DNA of 11,080 nt from Rhizobacter sp. (GTDB taxonomy: Bacteria; Pseudomonadota; Gammaproteobacteria; Burkholderiales; Burkholderiaceae_C). The stretch is from positions 1 through 11,080 of the forward strand of contig JACMKJ010000132.1 of assembly GCA_014380155.1 (NCBI GenBank), read 5' to 3'. Position numbers and translations under genes: made by a program. Below are positions 1-6,622 of the stretch, piece by piece; the first letter of the stretch is position 1; the number at the start of each line of letters is the position of its first letter. The notes beneath the pieces were generated by a model, which worked only from the letters and a program-made list of their open reading frames with translations, was not told where the DNA came from and did not search any database.

Positions 1-125
1 CGCTCGTTCTTCTGGGTTTCGCTGAGGCGTGCGTCGAGCAGCACTTCGGAGCGCAGCTTGAAGTCTTCGATTTCGAGCACGAACTTGAGCTGCTGGTTGT
101 TGGACGCCTTGAAGCCCGCTGACGA
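1..125 (-). CDS. Unidentified coding fragment, both ends missing
   Basis: Read on the minus strand, one frame is open from about 125 to the window edge and looks coding: it is rich in G/C at third positions and encodes a charged, heptad-like stretch (for example LKFVLEIEDFKLRSEVLLDA, then RLSETQKNER). This could be a coiled-coil linker such as those preceding a signalling domain, but I do not recognise the family. It lies directly downstream of the binding-protein remnant and does not resemble the C-terminal half expected of a PhnD protein. It is in the same frame as the first part of that remnant but separated from it by a stop at 126-128. It may be a rearranged neighbour or an assembly chimera. 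It runs off the window. Confidence 0.3.
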
Positions 126-506
126 TCAGTGCGCGGTAGCCCAGCGAGCCATTCGAGTCGACCAGTTGGCCAAAGACCTCGACATTGGCCCGCTCGATGC
201 AATCGAGCGCCGCCTTGCTCGACACCCAGGCGAGCTGCACCTTGTTGGTGACCAGGGCTTCAGCGGCATCGAGGTAGCTTTGCGCGAACCAACCCTGGAC
301 GCGCAAGCCGGTGGCGCTGCGCATGTCGGCAAAAAAAGCTCCCACGCGGTGCGGGAGTCTTCAACCGTGGTGGTAGTGATGACGCCGAAGCGCAGCTCGC
401 TGCGGCCTTGCGCGATGGCCGCACCCGGCCACAGGGCCAGCAGAGGCAGTTTGAGCAGCAGTACGCGCGCCAGGGTCCTCCGCGCGATCAGCTCGCGCCA
501 GAGGAA
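126..506 (-). pseudogene. Broken PhnD-like phosphonate/phosphite periplasmic binding protein
   Basis: The minus strand encodes a signal peptide (hydrophobic LLLKLPLLALWPGAAIAQ), then RSELRFGVITTTTVEDSRTA, a beginning typical of PhnD-family ABC-transporter substrate-binding proteins. It reaches ELF at a seven-base homopolymer (331-337). Restoring one base there continues the family pattern in the next frame (ADMRSATGLRVQGWFAQSYL, then VQLAWVSSKAAL and NGSLGYRALIVS) down to about 125. Three defects are visible: no ATG, GTG or TTG start between the upstream in-frame stop (507-509) and the signal peptide; the single-base frameshift; and loss of everything after the first lobe. If intact it would bind a phosphorus oxyanion-type ligand in the periplasm. 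It lies just downstream of the quinone-oxidoreductase-like gene, same strand. Sequencing error at the homopolymer is an alternative to true decay. Confidence 0.6.
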
Positions 507-532
507 TTATCTGCGGTGCGCCGGCCTCCACC

Positions 533-1510
533 TCACCCGTTGACGAGTACCAACTTGCCACGCACCTGGCGGCTGCCCATGCGGGTGAAGGCTTCTTTCA
601 GCGAGGTCATCGGCAGGCGGGTGTCGATCACCGGCTTGATCTTGCCTTGCGCGTACCAGGCCGCGAGCTCCGCCAGGGCGACGGTGTTGTTCTTGGGTTC
701 GCGGCGCGCGAACTCTCCCCAGAACACGCCGACGATGGAGGCGCCCTTGAGCAAGGCCAGATTCAACGGCAGCGCCGGGATGCCACCTTGCGCAAAACCG
801 ATCACCAGGTAGCGACCACGCCAGGCGATGGAGCGGAACACTGGCTCGGCCAGGTCGCCCCCCACCGGGTCATAGACGATGTCGGGGCCTTTGCCATCGG
901 TCAGTGCCTTGATGTCGTCGCGCAGGTTGCCTTGGCTGTAGTTGATGGTCGCGTCGGCGCCCAACTCCTTGCACAGCGCGCACTTCTCATCGGTCGACGC
1001 GGCGGCGATCACCTTGGCGCCAGCAGCCTTGGCGATCTGGATGGCCGCCGTGCCCACGCCACCTGCGGCGCCCAGCACTAGCACGGTTTCACCGGCCTTG
1101 AGCGCGCCACGGTCCATCAGCGCGTGATAGGTCGTGCCATAAGTACACAGAAACGCGGCGGCGTCGTCGAAGGCAAAACCTTCGGGCAGCGGCATCAGCA
1201 GCGAGGTCTTGGCGCACACCTGGGTGCCGAAACCACCACCGCCGCCGAAGGCCGCGACAGCATCGCCGACCTTGAAGCCGGTGACGCCTTCTCCAACGGC
1301 GTCGATCACGCCGGCGTATTCGGAGCCGGGCACGAAGGGCAGGGGCGGCTTCATCTGGTACTTGTTCTGCACGATCAACAGGTCAGGGAAGTTCAGGCTC
1401 GCTGCCTTGATGGCAATGCGCACTTCGCCGGCCTTGGGCTCGGGCGTGGGCAGGTCCTTCCATTCGAGCGCTTCGGGGCCGATCGGGTTCTCGCAAAGCC
1501 ATGCCTTCAT
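533..1510 (-). CDS. Zinc-independent NADPH:quinone oxidoreductase-like MDR protein
   Basis: A 325-residue medium-chain dehydrogenase/reductase of the quinone oxidoreductase branch, expected to be cytoplasmic and to reduce quinones or enones with NADPH. The N-terminal GroES-like domain contains FVPGSEYAGVI (about 59-69). The nucleotide-binding Rossmann fold starts at VLVLGAAGGVG (143-153), the glycine-rich turn of this family. The catalytic-zinc cysteine/histidine set of alcohol dehydrogenases is absent. Length matches the family. The ATG at 1510 is preferred over upstream in-frame starts because a GGAG (minus strand, 1517-1520) lies 6 bases before it and the protein then begins MKAWLCENP, as in homologues. 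It is divergent from surE across 95 bp. The true substrate cannot be read from the sequence. Confidence 0.9.
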   Translation of the reverse strand: MKAWLCENPIGPEALEWKDLPTPEPKAGEVRIAIKAASLNFPDLLIVQNKYQMKPPLPFVPGSEYAGVIDAVGEGVTGFKVGDAVAAFGGGGGFGTQVCAKTSLLMPLPEGFAFDDAAAFLCTYGTTYHALMDRGALKAGETVLVLGAAGGVGTAAIQIAKAAGAKVIAAASTDEKCALCKELGADATINYSQGNLRDDIKALTDGKGPDIVYDPVGGDLAEPVFRSIAWRGRYLVIGFAQGGIPALPLNLALLKGASIVGVFWGEFARREPKNNTVALAELAAWYAQGKIKPVIDTRLPMTSLKEAFTRMGSRQVRGKLVLVNG

Positions 1511-1542
1511 GTTCGTCTCCATCCGGTTTTGGGTGACTGAGG

Positions 1543-1548
1543 ATGATA
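1543..1548 (-). promoter_or_regulatory. Candidate -10 element for the quinone-oxidoreductase-like gene
   Basis: TATCAT on the minus strand matches the -10 consensus at 5 of 6 positions and would start transcription about 25 bases before the ATG at 1510. No convincing -35 hexamer is seen at 16-18 bp; that space is taken by palindromes, which may be operator sites. Confidence 0.35.
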
Positions 1549-1550
1549 AA

Positions 1551-1581
1551 CAGCGAGGTCGCTGTGCCTGCGTCACGCAGG
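1551..1581. promoter_or_regulatory. Two adjacent palindromes in the divergent intergenic region
   Basis: CAGCGA-GG-TCGCTG (1551-1564) and CCTGCG-TCA-CGCAGG (1567-1581) are perfect inverted repeats separated by two bases. They occupy the interval between the candidate -10 of the minus-strand gene (1543-1548) and the -10 of surE (1593-1598), where a dimeric regulator could control both. The regulator is unknown. Either could instead act only as an RNA hairpin in the minus-strand direction upstream of the transcript. Confidence 0.4.
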
Positions 1582-1592
1582 TGACGAGTCCT

Positions 1593-1598
1593 TACAAT
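1593..1598 (+). promoter_or_regulatory. -10 element of the surE-pcm-nlpD operon (leaderless start)
   Basis: TACAAT is followed by seven bases and then the surE ATG at 1606, so transcription would begin at or next to the A of the start codon. No Shine-Dalgarno sequence lies before the ATG, consistent with a leaderless transcript. The -35 is weak (GCGTCA at 1570-1575, 17-bp spacing, inside the second palindrome). Confidence 0.5.
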
Positions 1599-1605
1599 CG
1601 CGGCC

Positions 1606-2352
1606 ATGCGAATCCTGATTGCCAACGACGATGGTTACCTCGCACCCGGCCTCGCGGCGCTGGTGAAAGCATGCGAAGGCTTGGGCGAGATCGACGTGGT
1701 GGCGCCCGAGCAGAACGCGAGCGGCACCTCGAACTCGCTCACGCTGAACCGGCCGCTGTCGGCATTCACCGCGGCCAATGGCTTTCGGTACTTCAACGGC
1801 ACGCCGTCCGACTGTGTGCACGTCGCGCTGACCGGCTTGTTGCCGCACCGGCCCGATCTGGTGCTCTCGGGCATCAACAACGGCGCCAACATGGGTGACG
1901 ACACCTTGTACTCCGGCACGGTGGCTGCGGCGATGGAGGGCTTTCTGTTCGGCATCCCGGCGATTGCTTTCTCACAGGTGGAGAAAGGCTGGGCCCACGT
2001 GGATGCCGCCGCTCAAGTGGCCCGCGCGGTGGTCGAGCAGGTGCTGAAGAACCCGCCTGCCCGTGGCCCCTGGCTGCTGAACGTGAACATTCCCAACCGT
2101 GCCGATGCGGTGTCGTTGCCGCGCGATGTGACGCGGCTCGGCCGTCGCCATGCCAGCCAGCCGGTGATCCACCAGACCAACCCGCGCGGCGAATCCATCT
2201 ACTGGATCGGGCCCGCCGGCGATGCGCGCGATGCAGCCGCAGGCACCGACTTTCATGCCACGGCCAACGGCCGGGTGTCGATCACGCCGCTTCAAGTCGA
2301 CCTGACCGACCACGCCGGCCTGCCCGCGTGGCGCGAGTGGGTGAACCCATGA
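1606..2352 (+). CDS. surE: 5'/3'-nucleotidase SurE
   Basis: A 248-residue metal-dependent phosphatase that removes 5' or 3' phosphates from nucleoside monophosphates and is linked to stationary-phase survival. The sequence opens with ILIANDDGYLAPG, carrying the metal-binding pair Asp8-Asp9; Ser39 sits in NASGTSNS, and the conserved SGINNGAN (88-95) followed by GDDTLYSGTVAAA completes the active site. Length is standard. The ATG start is fixed by the invariant MRILI-NDDG N-terminus. It is the first gene of the surE-pcm-nlpD-rpoS cluster found in many beta- and gammaproteobacteria; its stop overlaps the pcm start (ATGA). No ribosome-binding site precedes it, and the -10 lies 7 bp upstream. Confidence 0.97.
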   Translation: MRILIANDDGYLAPGLAALVKACEGLGEIDVVAPEQNASGTSNSLTLNRPLSAFTAANGFRYFNGTPSDCVHVALTGLLPHRPDLVLSGINNGANMGDDTLYSGTVAAAMEGFLFGIPAIAFSQVEKGWAHVDAAAQVARAVVEQVLKNPPARGPWLLNVNIPNRADAVSLPRDVTRLGRRHASQPVIHQTNPRGESIYWIGPAGDARDAAAGTDFHATANGRVSITPLQVDLTDHAGLPAWREWVNP

Positions 2353-3158
2353 GCGCGCCGGAGCGCCCCCGCCCCAAGTTCCCGCTCCAGCTTGACGGCT
2401 TGGGTGGTGTGCCCAAGAAGGGTCCGCTGCTGCGGCCTCAACAACCGCTGCGGCAAGCCGCTGTGGATTCGGCGCGCAGCGTCAGGCCGTCGGGCCTCGG
2501 GCTTGATTCGGCCGATGTGCGTCAACGCATGGTCACCAAGCTGCAGGCCGCCGGCCTGCGCGACGAGCTGGTGATGGCCGCGCTCGCCAAGGTACCGCGC
2601 CACCTGTTCGTTGACACGGCGCTTGCAACGCAGGCGTATGAAGACACCAGCCTGCCGATCGGCCTGGGGCAAACCATCTCCAAGCCGTCGGTGGTGGGGC
2701 GCATGATCGAGCTGCTGATGAATGGCCCCGGCGCCCGCACTCGCCGCACGCTCGGTCACACGCTGGAGATCGGCACCGGTTGTGGCTACCAGGCAGCGGT
2801 GCTGGCGCAGCTCTCGCGCCAGCTGATGAGCATCGAGCGGCTCAAGCCGCTGCACGACAAGGCGCGCGAGCTGCTCGCGCCCTTGCGCTTGAACAACATC
2901 CGGCTGGTGTATGGTGACGGCATGCGAGGGCACCCGCCGAATGCCCCCTACGACAGCATCATCGCCGCAGCAGGCGGCGAGGCCCTGCCCGATGCTTGGC
3001 TCGCTCAGCTGGCGGTGGGGGGGCGTCTGGTGGCCCCGGTTCACGATGCAAGCGGGCGTCGCCAGGTGCTGGTGGTGGTGGATCGAACAGAAGAAGCTTA
3101 CGAGCGCTCAGTGCATGAGGCCGTGAACTTCGTCCCTCTCAAATCAGGAACGGATTGA
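2349..3158 (+). CDS. pcm: Protein-L-isoaspartate O-methyltransferase
   Basis: A cytoplasmic repair enzyme that uses S-adenosylmethionine to methylate L-isoaspartyl residues in aged proteins, starting their return to normal aspartate. The family signature LPIGLGQTISKPSVV is at 102-116, SAM motif I LEIGTGCGYQAA at 139-150, and the later motifs LVYGDGMRG (186-194) and LAVGGRLVAPV (221-231) follow. It has 269 residues against about 208 in E. coli; the excess is a proline/arginine-rich N-terminal segment of about 55 residues with no visible domain. The ATG at 2349 overlaps the surE stop by four bases; an in-frame start seven codons upstream is less likely. Translationally coupled to surE before it and nlpD after it. 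Confidence 0.95.
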   Translation: MSAPERPRPKFPLQLDGLGGVPKKGPLLRPQQPLRQAAVDSARSVRPSGLGLDSADVRQRMVTKLQAAGLRDELVMAALAKVPRHLFVDTALATQAYEDTSLPIGLGQTISKPSVVGRMIELLMNGPGARTRRTLGHTLEIGTGCGYQAAVLAQLSRQLMSIERLKPLHDKARELLAPLRLNNIRLVYGDGMRGHPPNAPYDSIIAAAGGEALPDAWLAQLAVGGRLVAPVHDASGRRQVLVVVDRTEEAYERSVHEAVNFVPLKSGTD

Positions 3159-4129
3159 TGACGCTGGCCATGATGGGATGCATATCGAGCGAAGCGCATG
3201 ATGCCCGCCGTGTTGGGCGGGGGCGGCTCGTGTGCGCGATGACGCTGCTGGTGCTCGCGGGTTGTGCCGCCCCCGACAAATATCGCGCGCCGGTCGAAGA
3301 CCGCTCGGTGCTCAACCGGCCCATTACGGTGGCCCCATCGCCTGTCGCGACGGTGGCCGCCCCCGCTGTGGTGGCCCTGCCTGCGGAAGCCGGCAAAGTG
3401 TTGCCCGGCGCTGAAAACGCCGGCAAGCCTGGCTTCTACATGGTCAAGCCGGGTGACACGCTGATCCGGGTCGGCCTGGAAACCGGTCAGAGCTGGAAAG
3501 ACATCCTCAAGTGGAACAGCCTCGAGAACCCCAACGTGATCGAGGTCGGGCAGGTGTTGCGTGTGGTGGCACCCGGTGCCGACCCCAATGCCGTTGCCAC
3601 GCGCCCTGTCACCACTGCCAAGCTTGAAACGCGGCCGCTCGACGCTCCCAGAAGTCAAACTGCACCAGCTGCCTCTGCCGCCGTGCCTGCTGCTCCGGCC
3701 TCGCCGCCTGTCGTAGCGGCGCCAGTCTTGCCCACACCGCCTGTGGCGCGTGAAGGCGACGAAGACATCAACTGGCTGTGGCCCGCCAAGGGCGCGATCG
3801 TCGGTTCGTTCGACGAGTCGCGTACCAAGGGCCTGGCCATTGCCGGCAAGGTCGGCGACCCGGTGAGTGCCGCTGCCGACGGCAAGGTGGTGTACGCCGG
3901 CTCGGGCCTGCGCGGTTATGGCAACTTGGTCATCATCAAGCACAACAACACCTACCTCACAGCCTATGCCCACAACCAGTCCTTGCTGGTCAAGGAAGAG
4001 CAAGCTGTGAAACGTGGGCAGAAGATCGCCGAGATGGGCGCGACCGATGCCGAGCGGGTGCAACTGCACTTCGAAATCCGCAGGCAGGGCAAGCCGATCG
4101 ACCCGGCCAAGCTCTTGCCACCGCGCTGA
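3158..4129 (+). CDS. nlpD: NlpD-type lipoprotein, LysM and LytM domains
   Basis: A 323-residue outer-membrane lipoprotein that in E. coli activates the amidase AmiC during cell separation. A basic n-region and hydrophobic stretch end in the lipobox LAGC with the lipidated cysteine at 36. A LysM peptidoglycan-binding domain spans about 93-137 (YMVKPGDTL to GQVLRVVAP). An Ala/Pro-rich linker follows to about 200, then a LytM/M23 domain at 207-320. The first metal motif of active M23 enzymes (HxxxD) is replaced by TKGLAIAG, although His272 (AYAHN) and His304 (LHFEI) remain, so it should be a regulator, not an endopeptidase. The ATG overlaps the last base of the pcm stop; AGGAA lies 8 bases upstream. 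E. coli carries an rpoS promoter inside nlpD; I could not identify one here. Confidence 0.95.
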   Translation: MTLAMMGCISSEAHDARRVGRGRLVCAMTLLVLAGCAAPDKYRAPVEDRSVLNRPITVAPSPVATVAAPAVVALPAEAGKVLPGAENAGKPGFYMVKPGDTLIRVGLETGQSWKDILKWNSLENPNVIEVGQVLRVVAPGADPNAVATRPVTTAKLETRPLDAPRSQTAPAASAAVPAAPASPPVVAAPVLPTPPVAREGDEDINWLWPAKGAIVGSFDESRTKGLAIAGKVGDPVSAAADGKVVYAGSGLRGYGNLVIIKHNNTYLTAYAHNQSLLVKEEQAVKRGQKIAEMGATDAERVQLHFEIRRQGKPIDPAKLLPPR

Positions 4130-4171
4130 CGCGCACTCGGCCCGCCTTGACCCGTTTGACAGCGCACGACC

Positions 4172-5194
4172 ATGAGCAAGAAGCGCCACACGGGGAACGG
4201 GCTGGCAGCCGACAACGCAGTGCCGCCGCCGTTCTCGCCACCCAGCCTGCAGTCGGTGTTGCAGGGGGCCGGGGAGAACGGTGCAGATGGCGCAGAGCCA
4301 CTGCCTGACGACGCTCCTGCCAGTATCGAGATTGCTGCCGGAGACGGTGAGGTCGGTAATACCTTGCAGACCTACTTGCGCGAGATCCGACGCGCGCCGC
4401 TGCTCACACCGCAAGAAGAGTTCGAGACGGCCACCCGCGCACGTGCTGGTGATTTCGCGGCCCGCCAGGAAATGATCGAACGCAACCTGCGCCTGGTGGT
4501 GAGCATCGCCAAGAACTACCTCGGCCGTGGCCTGCCCATGACCGACCTGATCGAAGAGGGCAACCTCGGTTTGATGCACGCCATCGGCAAGTTCGAGCCG
4601 GAGCGCGGCTTCCGTTTTTCGACCTATTCGTCGTGGTGGATCCGCCAGAGCATCGAGCGCGCGATCATGCACCAGGCCCGTCTGGTGCGGCTGCCCGTGC
4701 ATGTGGTGCGCGAGCTCAACCACGTGCTCAAGGCGAGGCGTGCTCTTGAAGCCGAAGCGACTCACGCCGATGGCGACCAGCCGGTGCGCGTGGAGGACAT
4801 TGCCGCCCGCCTTGGCCGCCCGGTGCAAGAGGTGAGCGAGCTGCTGAAGTTCTCGGAAGCGCCGGCTTCACTCGATGCACCCCTCGACCGTGAAGGCTCC
4901 GAATCCATGCTCGACAGCGTGGCCGACGACGGGGCGAGCGACCCTGCCAGTTTGACGCTGCACAACGAGGTTGAGGTGCTGCTGCAGCATGGCCTGGAAG
5001 AACTCAACGAACGCGAGCGCGAAGTGCTGGCCGGCCGCTACGGCCTGCGCGACCGCGAGCCCGAGACGCTGGAGGTGCTGGCCGAGCGTTTGGGCCTCAC
5101 ACGCGAGCGCATCCGGCAGATCCAGCAAGAGGCGCTGGTCAAACTCAAGCGTCGCATGGTGCGCAGCGGTATCAACCGCGACTCGCTTTTCTGA
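4172..5194 (+). CDS. rpoS: RNA polymerase sigma factor RpoS (sigma-38)
   Basis: A 340-residue sigma-70-class factor directing stationary-phase and general stress transcription. An acidic, low-complexity N-terminus (1-60) precedes region 1.2 (NTLQTYLREI, 63-72). Region 2 includes NLRLVVSIAKNYLGRGLP (105-122) and DLIEEGNLGLMHAIGKFEPE with SSWWIRQSIERAI (125-165). Region 3.0 is RLPVHVVRELN (173-183). The region 4.2 helix-turn-helix is at about 299-329, and the tail SGINRDSLF resembles the E. coli RpoS end, favouring RpoS over RpoD or RpoH. The residue matching E. coli Lys173, used in promoter contact and RssB recognition, is Arg180, a conservative change. It follows nlpD by 42 bp with no long leader, so E. 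coli-type small-RNA control of the leader is not evident. Confidence 0.97.
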   Translation: MSKKRHTGNGLAADNAVPPPFSPPSLQSVLQGAGENGADGAEPLPDDAPASIEIAAGDGEVGNTLQTYLREIRRAPLLTPQEEFETATRARAGDFAARQEMIERNLRLVVSIAKNYLGRGLPMTDLIEEGNLGLMHAIGKFEPERGFRFSTYSSWWIRQSIERAIMHQARLVRLPVHVVRELNHVLKARRALEAEATHADGDQPVRVEDIAARLGRPVQEVSELLKFSEAPASLDAPLDREGSESMLDSVADDGASDPASLTLHNEVEVLLQHGLEELNEREREVLAGRYGLRDREPETLEVLAERLGLTRERIRQIQQEALVKLKRRMVRSGINRDSLF

Positions 5195-5211
5195 GGTGGC
5201 TTGTGGGCTGA

Positions 5212-5217
5212 GACAAT
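5212..5217 (+). promoter_or_regulatory. Candidate -10 element of rlmD (leaderless start)
   Basis: GACAAT matches the -10 consensus at 4 of 6 positions and lies exactly 7 bp before the rlmD ATG at 5225, the same spacing as at surE. No Shine-Dalgarno sequence precedes the ATG. The possible -35 (TTCTGA at 5189-5194) is weak, overlaps the end of rpoS, and read-through from rpoS is also possible. Confidence 0.4.
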
Positions 5218-5224
5218 CGGCCCC

Positions 5225-6562
5225 ATGACAGCAGCAGATGAATGGCTGAAGGTCGAGTCGCTCGACCTCGAAGCCCAAGGAGTGGCGCACAACGCCGAAG
5301 GCAAGGTGGTTTTCATCGACGGGGCATTGCCCGGCGAAGAAGTGCTTGTCAGCGTGCAGCGCAAGAAAAACAACTGGGAGCAGGCCACGATGGTGGCGCT
5401 GCGTCGCGAAAGCTCACAGCGCGTGACGCCGGGTTGCCGTCATTTCGGCACCTGTGGCGGCTGCAAGATGCAGCACTTTCATGTCGGCGCTCAGGTGGCG
5501 ACCAAGCAGCGTGCGCTCGAAGACGCGCTGTGGCACCTGGGCAAGGTCAAGGCCGAGCGCGTGCTGCGCCCGATCGAAGGGCCGGCCTGGGGCTACCGCT
5601 ACCGGGCGCGCCTGTCGGTGCGCTACGTGGTCAAGAAAGAGCGTGTGCTGGTGGGTTTTCACGAGCGCAAGTCGAGCTACGTGGCCGACATGGACAGCTG
5701 CGAGGTGCTGCCACCCCACCTGAGTGCGATGCTGGTGCCGCTGCGCAATCTGGTTGCTGGCATGGATCAGCGAGACCGTTTGCCGCAGATCGAAGTGGCG
5801 GTAGGTGACGAGGTGACGGCCCTGGTGCTGCGACATCTGGAGCCGCTGAGCGCGCCTGACTTGCAGCGGCTGCGCGAGTTTGCCGCCCAGCACGGTGTGC
5901 AGTGGTGGTTGCAACCCAAGGGCCCGGACACGGTTCAACTGCTCGATGCCGGTGGGCCGCAACTGGCGTACACCCTGCCCGAGTTCGGCATCACCATGCC
6001 GTTCAAACCGACCGACTTCACGCAAGTCAATCACCACATCAATCGCGTGCTCGTCAGCCGCGCTTTGCGGCTGCTGGACGCGCGGCCGGACGAGCGGGTG
6101 ATCGACTGGTTTTGCGGGCTCGGCAACTTCACGCTGCCGATCGCCACGCAGGCGCGTGAGGTGCTGGGCATCGAGGGCAGTGAGGCGCTTGTGGGGAGAT
6201 CGCGTGAGAACGCCGCGCTCAATGGACTGGCGGCCAAGACGAGCTTCGTGGCTCGCAACCTGTTCGAGGTCACACCTGAGGAACTGGCCCAGTACGGAGT
6301 GGCAGACAAGTGGCTGGTCGACCCGCCACGCGAAGGGGCGTTTGCCTTGGCCAAGGCCTTGGCCGATCTGGCTGCGGCGCCGTTCGAGGGCTATCGGCCT
6401 CCGAGCCGCATCGTCTACGTGAGCTGCAACCCCGCCACGCTGGCGCGCGATGCCGGTTTGCTGGTGCACCAGGCCGGCTACCGCTGCGTGGCCGCCGGCG
6501 CGATCAATATGTTCCCGCACACGGCGCATGTGGAGAGCCTGGCGGTGTTCGAAAGAGGCTGA
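5225..6562 (+). CDS. rlmD: 23S rRNA (uracil(1939)-C(5))-methyltransferase RlmD
   Basis: A 445-residue enzyme that uses SAM to form 5-methyluridine at position 1939 of 23S rRNA. An N-terminal TRAM domain (about 6-62) binds RNA. Four iron-sulfur cluster cysteines are present at 71, 77, 80 (CRHFGTCGGC) and 159 (DSCEV), matching the E. coli arrangement. The methyltransferase domain carries DFTQVN (264-269), DWFCGLGNF (294-302), DPPREG (366-371) and the catalytic Cys401 in VSCNPATLARD. The ATG at 5225 is preferred to a TTG at 5201 because the TRAM region begins soon after it. It starts 30 bp after rpoS; a bidirectional terminator follows. RlmD is favoured over RlmC or TrmA by the TRAM domain plus cluster cysteines and overall length. 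Confidence 0.95.
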   Translation: MTAADEWLKVESLDLEAQGVAHNAEGKVVFIDGALPGEEVLVSVQRKKNNWEQATMVALRRESSQRVTPGCRHFGTCGGCKMQHFHVGAQVATKQRALEDALWHLGKVKAERVLRPIEGPAWGYRYRARLSVRYVVKKERVLVGFHERKSSYVADMDSCEVLPPHLSAMLVPLRNLVAGMDQRDRLPQIEVAVGDEVTALVLRHLEPLSAPDLQRLREFAAQHGVQWWLQPKGPDTVQLLDAGGPQLAYTLPEFGITMPFKPTDFTQVNHHINRVLVSRALRLLDARPDERVIDWFCGLGNFTLPIATQAREVLGIEGSEALVGRSRENAALNGLAAKTSFVARNLFEVTPEELAQYGVADKWLVDPPREGAFALAKALADLAAAPFEGYRPPSRIVYVSCNPATLARDAGLLVHQAGYRCVAAGAINMFPHTAHVESLAVFERG

Positions 6563-6575
6563 GCAGAAAAGAGAA

Positions 6576-6593
6576 GGGGGCCCAATGGCCCCC
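6576..6593. terminator. Bidirectional terminator between rlmD and yccA
   Basis: GGGGGCC-CAAT-GGCCCCC forms a 7-bp all-GC stem with a four-base loop, 13 bases after the rlmD stop and 29 bases from the yccA stop. On the minus strand it is followed by a pyrimidine-rich TTCTCTTTTCT, so it should work best for yccA; the plus-strand tail is only weakly T-rich. Confidence 0.75.
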
Positions 6594-6622
6594 CGCTTTC
6601 CGTCCTGCCAATGGCCGATCCG

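Noticed and set aside
58..543. Plus-strand open frame opposite the binding-protein remnant
   Set aside because: Its translation is low-complexity and family-free, while the minus strand shows a signal peptide and PhnD-like motifs.
3825..3848. Loss of the M23 HxxxD motif in NlpD as a sign of decay
   Set aside because: NlpD proteins are normally degenerate LytM activators; E. coli NlpD also lacks the histidine.
4156..4161. Perfect TTGACA just upstream of rpoS, possible -35 of an rpoS promoter
   Set aside because: A -10 at 16-18 bp would fall inside the rpoS coding sequence, and nothing TATAAT-like is there.
3098..4828. Very long minus-strand open frame (576 codons) opposite nlpD and rpoS
   Set aside because: It is a shadow of high-GC codon use in two securely identified plus-strand genes; the translation is rich in His, Arg and Gly with no domain.
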